A DNA stretch of 64,000 nucleotides from Epiperipatus broadwayi (taxonomy: Eukaryota; Onychophora; Udeonychophora; Euonychophora; Peripatidae). Both the position numbers and the translations under genes were made by a program. The notes under the pieces were generated by a model. It made no database searches, was not told the DNA's origin, and was given only the letters and a program-made list of their open reading frames with translations. Positions 37,500 through 51,104 of this stretch are shown here, in pieces (the first letter of the stretch is position 1; each line of letters begins with the position of its first letter). The stretch is from contig JAQFVV010006215.1 of NCBI GenBank assembly GCA_028023455.1, forward strand, positions 1,004,580-1,068,579, written 5' to 3'.

Positions 37500-40020
37500 T
37501 TATATGAATTCAAAATATGAGCATTGTATGGCCTTTTTATATCATCTTGTAACATGAAAGCATATTCACCATGCTTCATTTTAATTTTATATGGTCCTTC
37601 ATAAAGGATTTCAAATTTCTTGAAAATATGTTTGCTTAGATAGGCTGACATTGGTTGTCTTTACAAAAACTTTGTCACCTATCTTGAAAGAGTAAAGTGT
37701 ATGATGTTATTATCTATGCTTTTTTCACCCTGACTACACATTTGATTATAAACTTTTTTTTTGGTCAGAATTTATATTGATATCCTATCTAGTAAAATTT
37801 TTATGAGGTTTGATGCAGATTTCCCAAAATGAAAAGAGATAGAGTCATATCCAATAAATTTATTACACACCCAGTTAATGTAATTCACAACCTGATCCAT
37901 TTCACTTACCCAACTATGATGGTTGTTATGGACATATACTCTAAGTAATCTTTCCAAATATGTCACAACCCACTCACAGGGGTGAATTGAAGATTAGTTG
38001 ATATGTGTTTAATTTCCTCTTTTGATACACAACATTGCCATTCCACTCACATAAATGGTTTTCCATGATCCATTATAACACTTTTAACTTTCATGTTTTC
38101 CAATAATTGGAATGTACTGCTTTTTCAATAATGATTTTTGTATTAACCTGTACAATGCCTCATTTTTCAAAATGATGGAGGTGGACCATAAAAGTCAATT
38201 GTGGACATTTCATTCAGTTTCTTGGGTCATATCAGATACAATACACTGACAATATTTATGAGGTGTTTAATTTGGAGACACACTTCACATTGCCCTAATA
38301 TAGAAACTATATTGCAGTACATTTCAGCCAATGAAACAACTTAATGTATACTCCACTTTTGACAACCAATATTCCTGTATAAATAATGTACATAGATAAT
38401 GAAATCTTTTCTAACCCTATATACACCTCCTTTAACTTGTTATTCCAACATTTCATTCCTAATTTGATACCAAGAAGCTATCTTCTTTTGCTCTTACAAA
38501 GGTCATGTGTCATATCTGATCCTCTTCTGGAGCATCATTTCTTTGTAATTCATGAAAGATTTTCAATCTATCCTCAACTGATTCATTAGATTCAGGCTTG
38601 CAATATATATGTCATCATCATTTAAATATTGCCAAGTCACCTGAATAGGATTTTGACTGAGTATATCAGATACAATATTTTCTGATTCCTTTACAACATT
38701 GCACTGAATAACATAAGTTTTTGAAAAAACAAACTCCACTGAACAAATAATGGTTCAAAAGTTCAAGAGTTTTATAATCAATGATCACAATAATCTGAGC
38801 CCAAAATGAATTGGTTTAAATTTTTGAAAATCCCATATACTAGGGCTTCCTTTTTTGTAATATTATACTTCAATTCTGGGACTCTTAAAAGCCTCCTTAA
38901 AAATAGAGAATACCCTGCTGGTTATTTTCCTGCACTTGGAAAATGATTGCTCCAAGATTATAGCTACTGCTATTCATTTTGGCATAAAAAAAGTTATTAA
39001 AATTGGGATATAACAGCAGGATGGTATTGATAAATTTCATTTTTAATATTCTCCAAAATTTTGATTATGTTTTGGCAGTCATCTTCTTGTTACATTTTTT
39101 TCATAACAGAAGCTTGACTTGCATATCCAAAACTAAATTTGGCTAAGATCTATGATAGAATTTACACAATTCCATATTTGTTTTGAATTTATTAGGATGT
39201 GGCCTTATACCTTCCTTTCCTACTGCATGGTCTAAAAACAGCAATTTAGCAACTATTAAGGAACTCTTTTTTATCTTAATCTGAATGTTCTTGTCTCTAC
39301 ATTTTTTTTAAAAAAGTTCTAAATGAATTAAGTGGTTCTTGCAGGTTTTTAAATGTGATTTCCATGTCATCTATATATGAAGTCATTAAAATTCAATTGA
39401 CAGGATATCATCTAAACATTTTAACAAGCCAGCTGTTCTTTTTATTGATCCAAATATCATACATGGAAATTGATAAAAATAGAACCATACTGAAATGCTG
39501 TGCATTTTCAGTCATCTTGTTGGAACACAAATTCCAGTAGCTCAATGTGAGGTTGAATGTACTAAAGTCCTGAGAGCCTTGAAATTTAATAAGTAAGTCA
39601 TAAATGAGTGGGGATATTTCTATGAGGAATTGAAATCTTATTCACTTAGTCTAACATCTAGACATAACATTACAGATTCTTCCTATTTCTTTACAATCAC
39701 AAATAGATTATTACAGAATGATGAACATTTAAAATTACTCCCTACTCACTATTTGCTTTAATTGTTTTTCTACTTCAGCCTTATACTTATTGGATATGCT
39801 CTGGTTTGATAAGATTGGTTTTTTTATGACCTTAATACAATGTATGCATCCTGAAATTATGCCTACTTTTCTAAAAATATTTCATGGTATTAATACACTA
39901 GATCATATGGTTTTGTTTCCACATTCTTGGACATACTCTTCTTTAATCACATTATTTATTATATTTCATGAGTCCTCAGGGTTTTTAGATGATTGATCTC
40001 ATTGGAATAATATAAATTTG
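37500..40020 (-). pseudogene. Fossil Ty3-type LTR retrotransposon pol (RT, RNase H, integrase)
   Basis: Minus-strand translation in shifting frames gives the pol order. RT comes first: 'VNKISIPHRNIP' near 39,620, 'KCTAFQYGS' near 39,500 and YIDD at 39,366-39,377. RNase H follows: 'LGAIIFQVQENNQQGILYF' near 38,905-38,970 and 'KKEALVYGIFKNLNQFILGS' near 38,790-38,850. Integrase is last: 'CEVCLQIK' at about 38,265-38,288 (zinc-binding CxxC), 'DFYGP' near 38,185 (first catalytic D) and 'MDHGKPF' near 38,055 (second). The integrase tail includes 'GDKVFVKT' near 37,660-37,681. Stops and frameshifts are dense, so it is long dead. RT, RNase H, integrase order with YxDD is typical of Ty3/mdg4-type elements. 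No gag and no definite LTRs were found. The frame 37,772-37,966 (minus) is the piece of integrase that stays open. Confidence 0.7.
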
Positions 40021-40043
40021 TAGATACAAATTTGCATAAATTT

Positions 40044-40061
40044 GGTTGCCAAATGTAATGG
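40044..40061 (-). other. Possible LTR end / primer-binding junction of the Ty3 fossil
   Basis: The minus strand reads CCATTACATTTGGCAACC: an ACA end followed by TGGCAACC, just upstream of the pol fossil in its own orientation. If correct, gag has been deleted between here and RT. The same junction-like motif is repeated at 24,800-25,000. Confidence 0.3.
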
Positions 40062-43000
40062 ACAAATGTAAGATCAAAACAAATAATTAATAATGATTAA
40101 TATAAATTCAAATACAGAATGTAAATATGCAATATAGAGTTCAAATAAAATAGTTAAACTTAAATATACTCAATATTAATAACCAACCATTTGAGATGAT
40201 GATGATATATAACCTATAACCCCAAAAAAATGAAATTATTTTGAAAGTATTTTAATTTGCTTTTCTAGATTTAATTTAAAATTAAATCTTAAGGTGACAA
40301 ACGTCCTAATTAGAAAGTTTAGTTCTGGATAATTTATTAATGCTGATCCTCACCATTATTAAATTATTACCATTATTAATGCATGTCTGTTCAGTGGATT
40401 GCATGATTTCTCAGAGTTTGTGAATGTTAATGATATATCTTTGGAGTGAGATCAAAAAGTAAAACAAACTAAAGTGGTTAATAAAATAAAATAAGCTAAC
40501 AATTTATTTATAATAGATAAATAAAATATGAACTTGTTGCTTATACATTCCCAACTGCTACCAGATAAATGTAATAAATAGAATATGAAATATTGAAATA
40601 AGAAACAAATAATTATTATAAATATTTAAATGTAAAGCTTTATGGTTAACTATAAAGATAGAATCTTACTCACTGTCTTACATTTTTAAAATGTTAAAGT
40701 TTTAAACTATGGTTTTCTGCAGATATACTTATGCTGTATATGTAATTAAGACCTTATCAATCCAGTCTTAATCATAATTGTCCTATTTGGGTATTGGTGA
40801 TGATGGATAGTATATACAATAAATCTCGGTAGGTTTTATTGCAGAGTTCATTTCATTTTTTACAGCATTGTTTTCTTCAGTAAAGAAGACACTATTGTAT
40901 TTTAGCAAACTTCAGCCTTTGTACGGAACTTATTGCATAGTTGAGGTTATTTTATCACTGTGGTTAAACTTTTCTAGCCACCCCAAATAGCCCTTTTTTT
41001 TTAGCTATTATCATTACACTTGAAAAATACTTTAAAACTCTCAGCAAGATAAAGCTATTCAATACCATTCAAATTAAAGCAATTTAAATCTGTGGTTTCT
41101 CCTATCTTTACAGAATCAATTTGCACTGCTTCTTGAATCAAGGCTTAGATTATACTAGTCTATTGTATTTTTCTTTTAAGGCCTATTTAGACTTATCTTT
41201 TATTTTTAACATCAGTATTAATCAATAATGTTTATCAAAAAGCACTTTTATCATGTTTATCCAAAAGCCTCTCTATCAAAACATAATAACAAGATTTAAT
41301 ATCTACTTATTTATCTAAACATGTTTATTGATAAGTATTTTTTTCATTCCTTAAATTATTTTATAAATGATATTTAAAAGGATTTTTTTTTCTTTATGGT
41401 AAATGATAAGAAATCATTACTAACTTTTCCACAGCCTACCTTAACATAGCAGAAAACACATGGGTCCCAGTTGATCTACCCAGTGAAGAAACATGCACAC
41501 ACTAGTCCTGAACACAACACCACAGAACTTTACAACACATGTATATAAATCATTGTAATAACCTATATAATCCAATGTAACAACCTGTAAAAACAATGTA
41601 ATCACTGTATATTTTCTCAATAAAGTTGAAAGGAACTTTTAAAAAGTGTTATCCTTTTTAATTTTAGTGCTTTATAATAAATAATATTGTATTTAGGTTT
41701 CTCATTCAATTTGCCATAAGAAAATATAATTATTTCTTTAAAACACCTCCTAGTAGAAAAATCTGAAAGGATCTATAAATACTGTACATTTTCTCAAATT
41801 ATGCAGTTCAAATTCATTTGTGCACACTAAAACCAGTTCATGAATTATAAAAACTTAAGAATAAAACAGTTAATGACTTATTATTAGGTTTTCAGACAAT
41901 GAAAACGAGTGTATAAATTTATATTGATGACACATAAAAGTTGGTCTCTTTTCTTTCATTTGCAACATTTGTGCTATGTTTGTTAAATATTCACTTTATT
42001 TAACTTTTTTCTATTATTTACAAAGGGTTGTTATAAAATAAAATTCTGTCCTTTAACTTTATATATACAAGTACAATTCCAAACTAATAATGTTGACTTT
42101 ACATCTGGCTTAAGTTTGAAATTTACCCTCATTTCAGCACTTGTCAGAAAACCAAACTGCATTAAAATCTAAGTTAACCATTTTAGTCATAAACATTTTT
42201 TGACAGTGAAAGTAAGTGTATACATTTTCATTTGGCAACACATAAAGATTGTCCAATTTTCTTTTACTTATATATGTGTTTAGTGCTGTTTAAAGTGTAT
42301 ATATATATTCAAAAATTTCTACACCAACTATATATATCTTAAGTTATTTCTTCAAAAATGCCTGGTAAATTTTTATATTATTAATATGCCCACATAGCTA
42401 TATATGTTTATTAATATATAGAGTTAGATGTGTTCATGAATTAATTATGATGTAAACAAAGAAATGAGTGAAAATATTTTTATGTAATAACTAATTAATT
42501 ATGGCATAATAAAGAAATGAATGAGAATACTTCCATATAGTGACTAGTAAAATATGTTAGCATTGGTAATAACTATCAAATACTACTGATATCTCCCAAT
42601 CTAAACTACTTGCCAAATAGTAGCATTTTTGGCTTAAGTGTACTAAGAAACAAAAAAATGTCTCTTTTTTATTTCCAACTCCATAATCTTATATTTATTT
42701 AAAATCATATTTTTTTATAAATTAAGTGTAACCACAATATTATTTCAATTTACTTACCTAATATGCAACATGCATCATAGATAACACTTATTTTGTTGAT
42801 AAGCTTTGAGTGTAGTACATATTGTTTAACCCTCTAGAATTCTGACAGATTTCTTTATGTTCACTTGCTTTAAGCTTTTAACTTTTACTTTAATATTAAA
42901 CTATTATTATTTATCAGAATACAATAAATTTGACCTTATTTGATAGATATTGTTGTTGAGAAATGAAATAAAATTTATAAAATCACATTTGATTTTCAGA

Positions 43001-46000
43001 ATTATAGTAAAAATTAGATTTTAATCAAAACAAAATGCTGTCACATCATCAAACTTCAGGTAGAGCAGATTCAATTTGCAAAATAAATGAAATTTTCTAT
43101 GATTGATATTTGTTTTAAAAATCTGAATGAATTATTTTTAATATCTAGTAAATCTATCAATTTATGCTTTAAAAGTTTTAATTTTTTCATAATTTTTATG
43201 ATATTACTAAATATTGTAACTGTCTGTTGAGTGACATCATTTTTAGACAGTTGTATTTCCTGTGATCTTAATCTCTATGGTAATATTGCACAGAAGAATA
43301 TATATTTTTATATTTGAAAATAAAATATTTCTGTAAAAAGTAAATATATAATAATATATATTTTTGATTTCTAATAATTATTACACAATTATGATACAAA
43401 AATAATCATAAACTTTCCAAAAAAATCAAGTTTTTAGACCATTGTAATATTTTCTTGAAATAATCTTGCACAAAGTTTGAGATTCCCAAATATACAATAA
43501 CTAGGCATCAATTTGTGGTTTTGGATACTTTGAAGTTTTGATTTATTCAATTATCTTGATGACTTTTGAATTTTTTTGAACTTAAAAGATTAAAAATATA
43601 TATATGAATGTTAAATTTCTAAAAAAATGTTAGCAAAATTTCTTAATAGAGGGTAAAAAATACAAATTAAATTTTTATATTTCTCAGACGTGGGTCTGAC
43701 ATCTAAAATAAAGCATTACTTAATGTACTGTGCAGGAGTACAATTTTTCAACATGCGTATATATATATAATACTTTGATACTCTGCCATTATATACTGAA
43801 ATAAATAATGTTTTATTCATTTCACAGCCATATGGTCTTTAATGTGACAGAAAATTGTTTTCTATTGTTGTGAAAATAGCTAATAAATATAATACTCAAA
43901 ATTTTTAGAGATAATTATGTAAATGAGGCATTTATTTATATAGCGCTATGTTTATAAATTGTAATAAACTAAAGATTAGCCTTTCAAGCAGGTAATGTAA
44001 AAATTTTGGAATGAATTCTTAAAACATCATATTTTAAAGTAATAATAAATAATACATTTGTTAATGTGTTTAAATTTAAAAGAAACTAATAAATTACATA
44101 AACTATGATAAAACATTTTCTTATCGAAGTTTTTAAAAATGTATGGAATATATTAAAAAACAATTCAGTTAAGAATACTAGTGTTACAAGTAATAAAGTT
44201 TAAATAATTAGATTAAAAATAAGTTAATAAAAAGATTAAATCTGTTTTGAGATACAAGATTTAAAAACAAGAGGCATTTCAAGCAATTTAATAATTACAG
44301 GGATTGTATTTTGGAAATTTATGTAATTAAAATAAAATGAAGTGATAAAGATGTTGAACTAAAAGATTATCAAAGATGTTAAAAACAAGATCAAAAGTTA
44401 TAAAAACAACAGGTATATATTAAACAATCATTATGATAATTTAGAAAAAAGAAAAGCCAACTGCCTGAAATCTAATATAGACCTCTTGAGAATCTGACCA
44501 AGCTGTTTAGAAAAAAATCTCTATTCAAAATGAAGAAAAAATGCTTAAACCTCACATTTCAAAAATAGGAGATTGATAAAGGACACCATAGCAACATGTA
44601 AAGAAAGGAACCTGTTTATACATGAAATCAATTAATACATACCATCATGGAAGAATTATTAGCCTGCAAAAATCCTCACAATGAACTGTAGAGAATTCTA
44701 GCTACAAAACTTTTGCTGCATAAGTTAAAAAAACTATTCATTGATTAGACTGTTATTCTAACATTAACTATTTTAAGTTTTATTTTATAACCTCTTAACA
44801 TATATTTCATTCTTACACACTATATTTTGTTATTTATAGAGTGTTTATATAATATATCATTTAACTGATTGATTAAACAAAAAAGCAAAAGTTTTATTTT
44901 AAAAAAAGAGTCACCATTTACTGTTAAGCAGCTATAAATACCCAAATTGCATTTTAAAATATCTAAATACAAAATTTACTTCTTTTTTTATTACATATAT
45001 GCCCAGCTAAAATATTATCTTCTTTAAAAAAAGAAAAAAAAGTTATTTTATGTAGAAAGTGTTAACAAATATGTAAAAGATAAATCATCAGGATGTAATA
45101 TTCACTTAAACATGTGAAGTGTGCATACTTGTAAAATATTTAAAGATATGTCCAAGTGTTAAAAATAATGAGTAATTGTATAATTATTAGAGTTTCAAAT
45201 TAAAAGTTTATTTTAAAATTTGATTGAGTTTATTTGTACATAAATTAACTCTTGTTATTGCCTTGAATTAGATTTTATGTATATAGAATTTATAATACAA
45301 ATGCAGTTGTTAGATTACTGTTGAATGTTTAAAATATAATATAAATAGATGATAAATTTATTTATGGTATTGGTCTAGTAAATTCAAGATCAGATCCAAA
45401 GACCCACCTCAGTATTATTGTTGAATTTGAGATCAGATCTAAAAGAACCATCTCAGTTAATTAAGTTGTCTAATTATTAAACTAAAGTAACCACTCTTAA
45501 AATTACCCTTGCAATGAATGTGTACTAATTAAAATAATCCCATAATAGATATGAAACTAACGATGTGAATAAATGTATTGTATATATGTGAGGTTCAAAC
45601 ATGTGTATAATTATATTCAGGGTGTATTAAAAGCCAGGAATTTATTATATAACAAGTGTGTTTATCATATAAACATGTTAGTATTATGATATATAATTGA
45701 AAGATTAATATTTTAAAATAAACATTGGACACTTTACATATAACTACTATTGTTTTTTACCCTGCATGTGAACTTAAAGTTAAAAGATTGGGAAGGAATG
45801 GTTTGTTAAAGCAATAATTCCCATTAAATTATAAACAAATTCTAAAGAAAATTGTCACCAGTTCTTATGATATAGTCTGCAATATAAGCATGTTTAATGA
45901 AAAGAACTTTATAGCTTGTTTGACAATTATGATACTTTATAAATACACTATTGTTTGTTATTTGTTCCAGTAATATAACTTCTTTATATCTAATATTTTA

Positions 46001-48713
46001 TGGCATTCATATTAATTCCACATCCATTTCATTGGGAATAACTTATATTCTATGTGATTTCACAGGTATTGCAAGTAGTAGTGGTGTAATGGTCATCATT
46101 ATTGCATATTAAAGAAAATATTTTTAAATCATAATTAAATATATAAATAATCAATATGTGCCCATATATTTCCTGATGGTTAATGCTATATGGCACCTCA
46201 ATCAATTAAAATAAAATAAATTCAAACATATTTAAGCTGATCATTACAATATATAACACAGACACTTTATGTAAAGTATGGATATGTAAATTAAGATTAT
46301 AGTATAAATAAAATTTTAAAAATCATGTAGTGATGGAGCACATTTACATATATATTTTAACTGTGTGTTCACATATTCACATTCAGTCAAAAATTAAAAG
46401 TAATAAAAGCAATATATTATTTTAGTGTTTAAAAATAAAATGAACACAAAATATCAGATTTTGATTTCTCAAAACATTATTGTATTAGAATAATCATATT
46501 AATTGTTCTGAATGGTATTCTTTTCCTTAATAATATTTTTTCATAGTAAATAAAGATTTATTGTTGGGGAGTCATGTTTTTTCTAATTATTTTGATGTAA
46601 TTTTAGAATCTATACCAAAACCTTACTTGCAGTTATCATTTCAAATTTTTTGGTAAACTATTCATACAAACTTGAACGTTTCTCTGACAATGTAAAAACA
46701 TTTAATCAGGTTTTTTTTGTAACTTTAGTTTTATGATTTAAGAAAGCTACTTTATGACTTTCTTAAATTTCATAAAGTATTTAGCTTTATGCTTAGAAAA
46801 TCTTTTATTACATAAAATGCTGTACCTTATCAAACTTTTAAAAAATAAAAAAATAAAGGTAAAAAATAAAATGCATGTGTTATCAATATAGCCTGAATAT
46901 TAATGTTATATATAAATGTGAACACATTTAACATGTATGCTTAAATTGTAAAATTTAAAAATTTGAATTTAGCGACGTTGCTTCAAGATAAAAAAATAAC
47001 TATTGCCATATCATCGAATGTATTGAAATTATGAATTTTAATGTTTTTATTTTTTATTTATTTACATTTTTTTGGGATAGCATATAACAACTAATATATA
47101 TTGATACAATGCATATGAGAATCACATTTTTTGGTGAATCTTATAATCATCAATTCATCAATCAAGTTATATATATAATGTTCAAGTATTGTTATTTATC
47201 AATATTTAGTACCAACATTTTAGACTAAAAATCTAAAAGTTGGTTAGAGCACATTGAAATCCAATATTTCTTAATGATGAGTTTGTAAAAGATTTAGAGA
47301 TCTATAAATATTAGTAAATAAGTTTATGCTACAATTTGAATTAATATAAAAAAATTAATGCAGTTAGAAAAAACTCACAATAAGATGAATGAGTATGAAA
47401 AAACGAAAAATACCATAAATTTTTAATGCCATTTGACAAATTAAGTTTTCTATACTCCCATTTTTAAAAGTAATAATGTTTAAAAGCAAACTTATCATAT
47501 AAGATTTGAAATTTGATTAAAAATATGTTATGAAAGTAATTTATATATATAAAAATGGACATTTAGATATTTGTAAAGCAAACAAATACTTGAAGTTGTA
47601 TTCTGTTAAAAAGTATAATATATAATGTTTATATATTAGTAAACTTTAAATATAAAATAAATTTTTATATAGTAATTTAGATATTATTTTAGGTATAGTG
47701 TAGATAGCCAATAAACAATTAAAACTGGTAATATAAGCTGAAATTGTATTTGTTTGACTTCCATTAAACCAAAAATGAAATTAGTATTAGCTCAATATTT
47801 TGAAATAAAAATTGTAAATCAGACATAAATACTTTATAAGTGACCTTACATGTCTGACTTAGAACTTTTATATTAGTTAGAATATTAAGTTAAAGGCAGT
47901 TCTACTTTAGTTTAACATGGAGTAGACAAGTACTATTACTAGATGACAAGGTTTTAATTTGTATTGTCAATTTTAATTGGCTGATGCTTTGTTAATTTTA
48001 ATTGGCTGATGCTTGAGTACATCATAGTTTAAATTTTATTTAAATTATTATATATCATTATATTTTAATGTTCACATTTATAAACTGTAAAAATCTTTAA
48101 ATTAATATACATATGCATTATATATTTATAAGATATATATATTCTTAATAGATCAATTAATGATATCACTAGTTAATATAAAAGCTTGAAAGTAATAATT
48201 TATTAATCAGAAGAAATAATAAATTTATAAGTATTAATTTTAAAAATGCTGATAATGTCGATAGAAATAATATTTCAGCAATAATAAAAACATTATCTGA
48301 ATCTTTTATTTAAAAAATAAAATTTCTAAGTTATTATTAATGCTGTCTAAAGTTTTTATCTAAGATTTATTGATCCAGTGCAGTGTGAAGAAAAAAAAAT
48401 ACTTAGCACTTTAAGTTGTAGGAAAAGCAAGAATCAATGTTGAAGTGAAAATTTAAAAAATACTACGAATTTGTGAATGTTAATCACGAGCTTAATATCA
48501 ACTGTATGGTTAAGCACATAGGAATATAGTGCCTAATCTAAGTAACTAAAAGAATGATATTAAAAATATTACTTTTATACACATACTATATAAATATATG
48601 CTATTTTTATTTTGAGAGAAATTTACAATAATGTCAGCAATATATTTTAATATCATTGGTGTTTGTTAACCATAGTTTGCCGTATCCTACGCATAATTAT
48701 TCTAATATCTTAC
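40062..48713. other. Long AT-rich non-coding stretch
   Basis: 8.6 kb without a credible gene. Minor items: a C/A-richer segment at 41,430-41,640 ending in AATAAAG, reminiscent of a retroelement 3' end; a diverged tandem pair with 'GATCAGATC' near 45,385 and 45,428; and a roughly 24-bp tandem duplication containing 'TTTTAATTGGCTGATGCTT' at about 47,970-48,015. Otherwise featureless to me. Confidence 0.5.
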
Positions 48714-49110
48714 AATTATAAATTTATTAAACGCACATTGATTACATAGTAATGTTTACTGAGGCGATTACCTCGATAATATGCGTATAAAATGCGATAG
48801 TAGGGACCTCTACAGGTGTTTTAACCACAAGCTTACGCTATGGAAGAAAAGAGGGGAACCCACCCTTCTTTACTTCAATCTACTTTCTATTTAAATAGGT
48901 GAAGCTGAAGCGGTTAGATCTGCGAGCGTGAAGCTATTCAATACTTCACTGATTAAGTCCACATTTCTTATTACACATTAATACTCGCGAAATCTTTCGA
49001 TTTACAACGAGTCAATGGAAAGATTTTATATTTAGAAATCTATTACAGTAATTTAAAGTTGTAATTATAAATTTATTAAACGCACATTGATTACGTAGTA
49101 ATATCTTACA
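48714..49110 (+). repeat. Repeat family R2, full copy
   Basis: A full R2 unit that begins and ends with the same segment, AATTATAAATTTATTAAACG plus 'CACATTGATTAC', at 48,714 and 49,063, a spacing of 349 bp. The interior has 'ACCTCTACAGG', 'GAAGCTGAAGCGGTTAGATC' and 'CGATTTACAACGAGTCAATG'. The end-to-end direct repeat suggests monomers of a tandem family or one element with terminal direct repeats. CpG sites are better kept than in the 21-kb copies. Confidence 0.65.
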
Positions 49111-49399
49111 TACATTTTCCTTGGTAATTTAATAATAAAAGAATAAAGAAAATCTACTATGTATAAGGATGATTATAATTGTGCTTAATGTATATAAAGA
49201 GTGTTTTTGTAGAATATAATCTGTTTTTGAGTTAAGTAGCTAATATTGTCCTATATAATTTTGATTTAAACTGATTTATGGGTAAATTTGAAATATATTT
49301 AATGCTATAAAATAAGAGTGTTTTTTAAATAATCATTCACAGATTATTCCTATACTTAAAATATATTTAAATATATTATTTGAATTATCATATGTTATA

Positions 49400-49515
49400 T
49401 AAATTTATTTAAACGCACATTGATTACGTAAGCTTGTGGTTAAGACCTGTAGAGGTCCCTACTATCGCATTTTTACGCGCATATTTTTAGGTACAGCCTT
49501 AGTAAATATTACATA
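49400..49515 (-). repeat. Repeat family R2, inverted partial copy
   Basis: 'AAACGCACATTGATTACGTA' is followed by 'GCTTGTGGTTAAGACCTGTA' and 'GAGGTCCCTACTATCGC', the reverse complement of the R2 5' part. It is joined directly to a plus-oriented R2 end, so this is a rearranged inverted joint like that at 21,41x. Confidence 0.6.
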
Positions 49516-50875
49516 TGTTATATATTAATTCTAATAATAACATGTTCTGCAATTAACAATTCTGTAATTAATACAGTTTATTTTACTAATGATGAATGAA
49601 AAAAAAGGATATTTCCACTATAATAAGGAAGTAATGCCAGTATCTGGAAGACTTTTAAAACAATAATAAAGAAAATAAGTATCAGAGACAAAATGCTGGC
49701 ACCTGACTGGCTATACAGAGAAACTTGGAGCAGGGTTAAACTAACATAAAGTAGAAATCAACAGGATACCCCTGATGCTCCAGATATGTAACATTGCTTC
49801 AAGTATATCCCACTGTAATATTTCTTTCATTATATGTAACTCAATAAATGTTGTAACTATTGTTAATAAATAAATTATATTTTTGGGAAAAAAAAATGGA
49901 AGTAATGTTTTATGTGTATGTAGGTTTTCTGCCTAACATTAGTTAGATTAATTAGGCACAGACTATTATAATCAGTTGACAATATCTGATAATTATTTTG
50001 TAATAGAACTTCAATTTTTGAATTACATCAAAATTTTAATAAAGTCTACATTATTAATATTCATAAAGTTAGATCTGCCTGAATCCCACATCTGTATGAT
50101 ACAGCAACCCCAATTTTCCAAGAACTCCTGCAATAGTACTCTGAAACCCAAAATTTTTTTTTACATCAATTGATTTTCAAATATAGATTGCCTATGTAAT
50201 AATTTTTGAAAAAAAATTATTGTAACTCTCTTAGTTAAATAAAGATTATTGTTGAAACAAAGTTAGATCTGCTTTGAATGAATAAAAGATATTCACCTTT
50301 CACTTTTTTTCTTCAAAAACTTTTAGCAGTATAATAAAAAAAATATGTTAATTTGCTGCTAATGAATGAAAGATATTTTCTTCAATATTTTTTATATCAG
50401 TGAAAATTATTATTCAACATTGAAGGATATATTTTGAAGATTTAATGATATTTCTATAAATTTTGCATTACTGAAATATTTTTTACATAACTATAGATTT
50501 ATATATATATGTTTAGCTTACATAATTGAAAATCTTCAACAATATAAATATAAAGCAAAATGAAGTATATCAAATTACCAAAATGTCATTCTTATTATTT
50601 AAATAATATTTTATCCATCACTATATGATAAAAAAATCAAATCAATCTTTCAATGCCATGTGTTTTTAGTCTTACAACTCATATTTAACTACTATAAGCA
50701 AAAACCTCTAATATAATCCTTTTTGTGTTCAAGATTGAATTTTAAACTAAAGATTTTTACTTGAGCAACAAATATATTAGAATAATGGTATTTAAATAAG
50801 AAATGAACTTGCTATATTTTATGTGATATTTATTTTTTCTAATGGTAGTTAAGTGAAGACAATTGATTTCAAAAC
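49516..50875. other. AT-rich DNA, possible retroelement 3' tail
   Basis: 49,690-49,880 includes 'GCACCTGACTGGCTATACAG' and ends in AATAAATG and AATAAATAAA signals, which looks like the 3' end of an unidentified element. No domain was recognised. The plus frame 49,976-50,173 is not supported. Confidence 0.4.
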
Positions 50876-50888
50876 ACATCCTGCAAAG

Positions 50889-50998
50889 TTTTTTTTTTAA
50901 AGTGTCATAGCATCGGCCGGGACATGAACCCACAACCTGGGCAACTGCCTGCAAGTGCAAGGCAGTCGCGATGACCTCTCAACCACCAATGCAAGACA
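50889..50998 (-). mobile_element. tRNA-derived SINE (copy 2) with target-site duplication
   Basis: Minus strand: GGTGGTTGAGAGGTCA (A-box-like), a perfect hairpin ACTGCCT/AGGCAGT, GGGTTCATGTCCC (B-box-like), CCCGGCCGATGCTATGACA and an A-tail (T-run 50,889-50,898). A 16-bp direct repeat, ACATCCTGCRAAGTTT, flanks it at 50,876-50,891 and 50,999-51,014 with one mismatch. A-tail plus duplication are hallmarks of LINE-mediated retroposition. Frames 50,757-50,960 and 50,897-51,139 (minus) merely cross it. Confidence 0.75.
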
Positions 50999-51104
50999 AC
51001 ATCCTGCGAAGTTTGGGTCATTTTTATCATGTAGCAATGTGTTAAAATATAAAAATAATATAGATAAAATTTTGAAGATCTGAGATAACTTCAGTTTGTT
51101 TATA

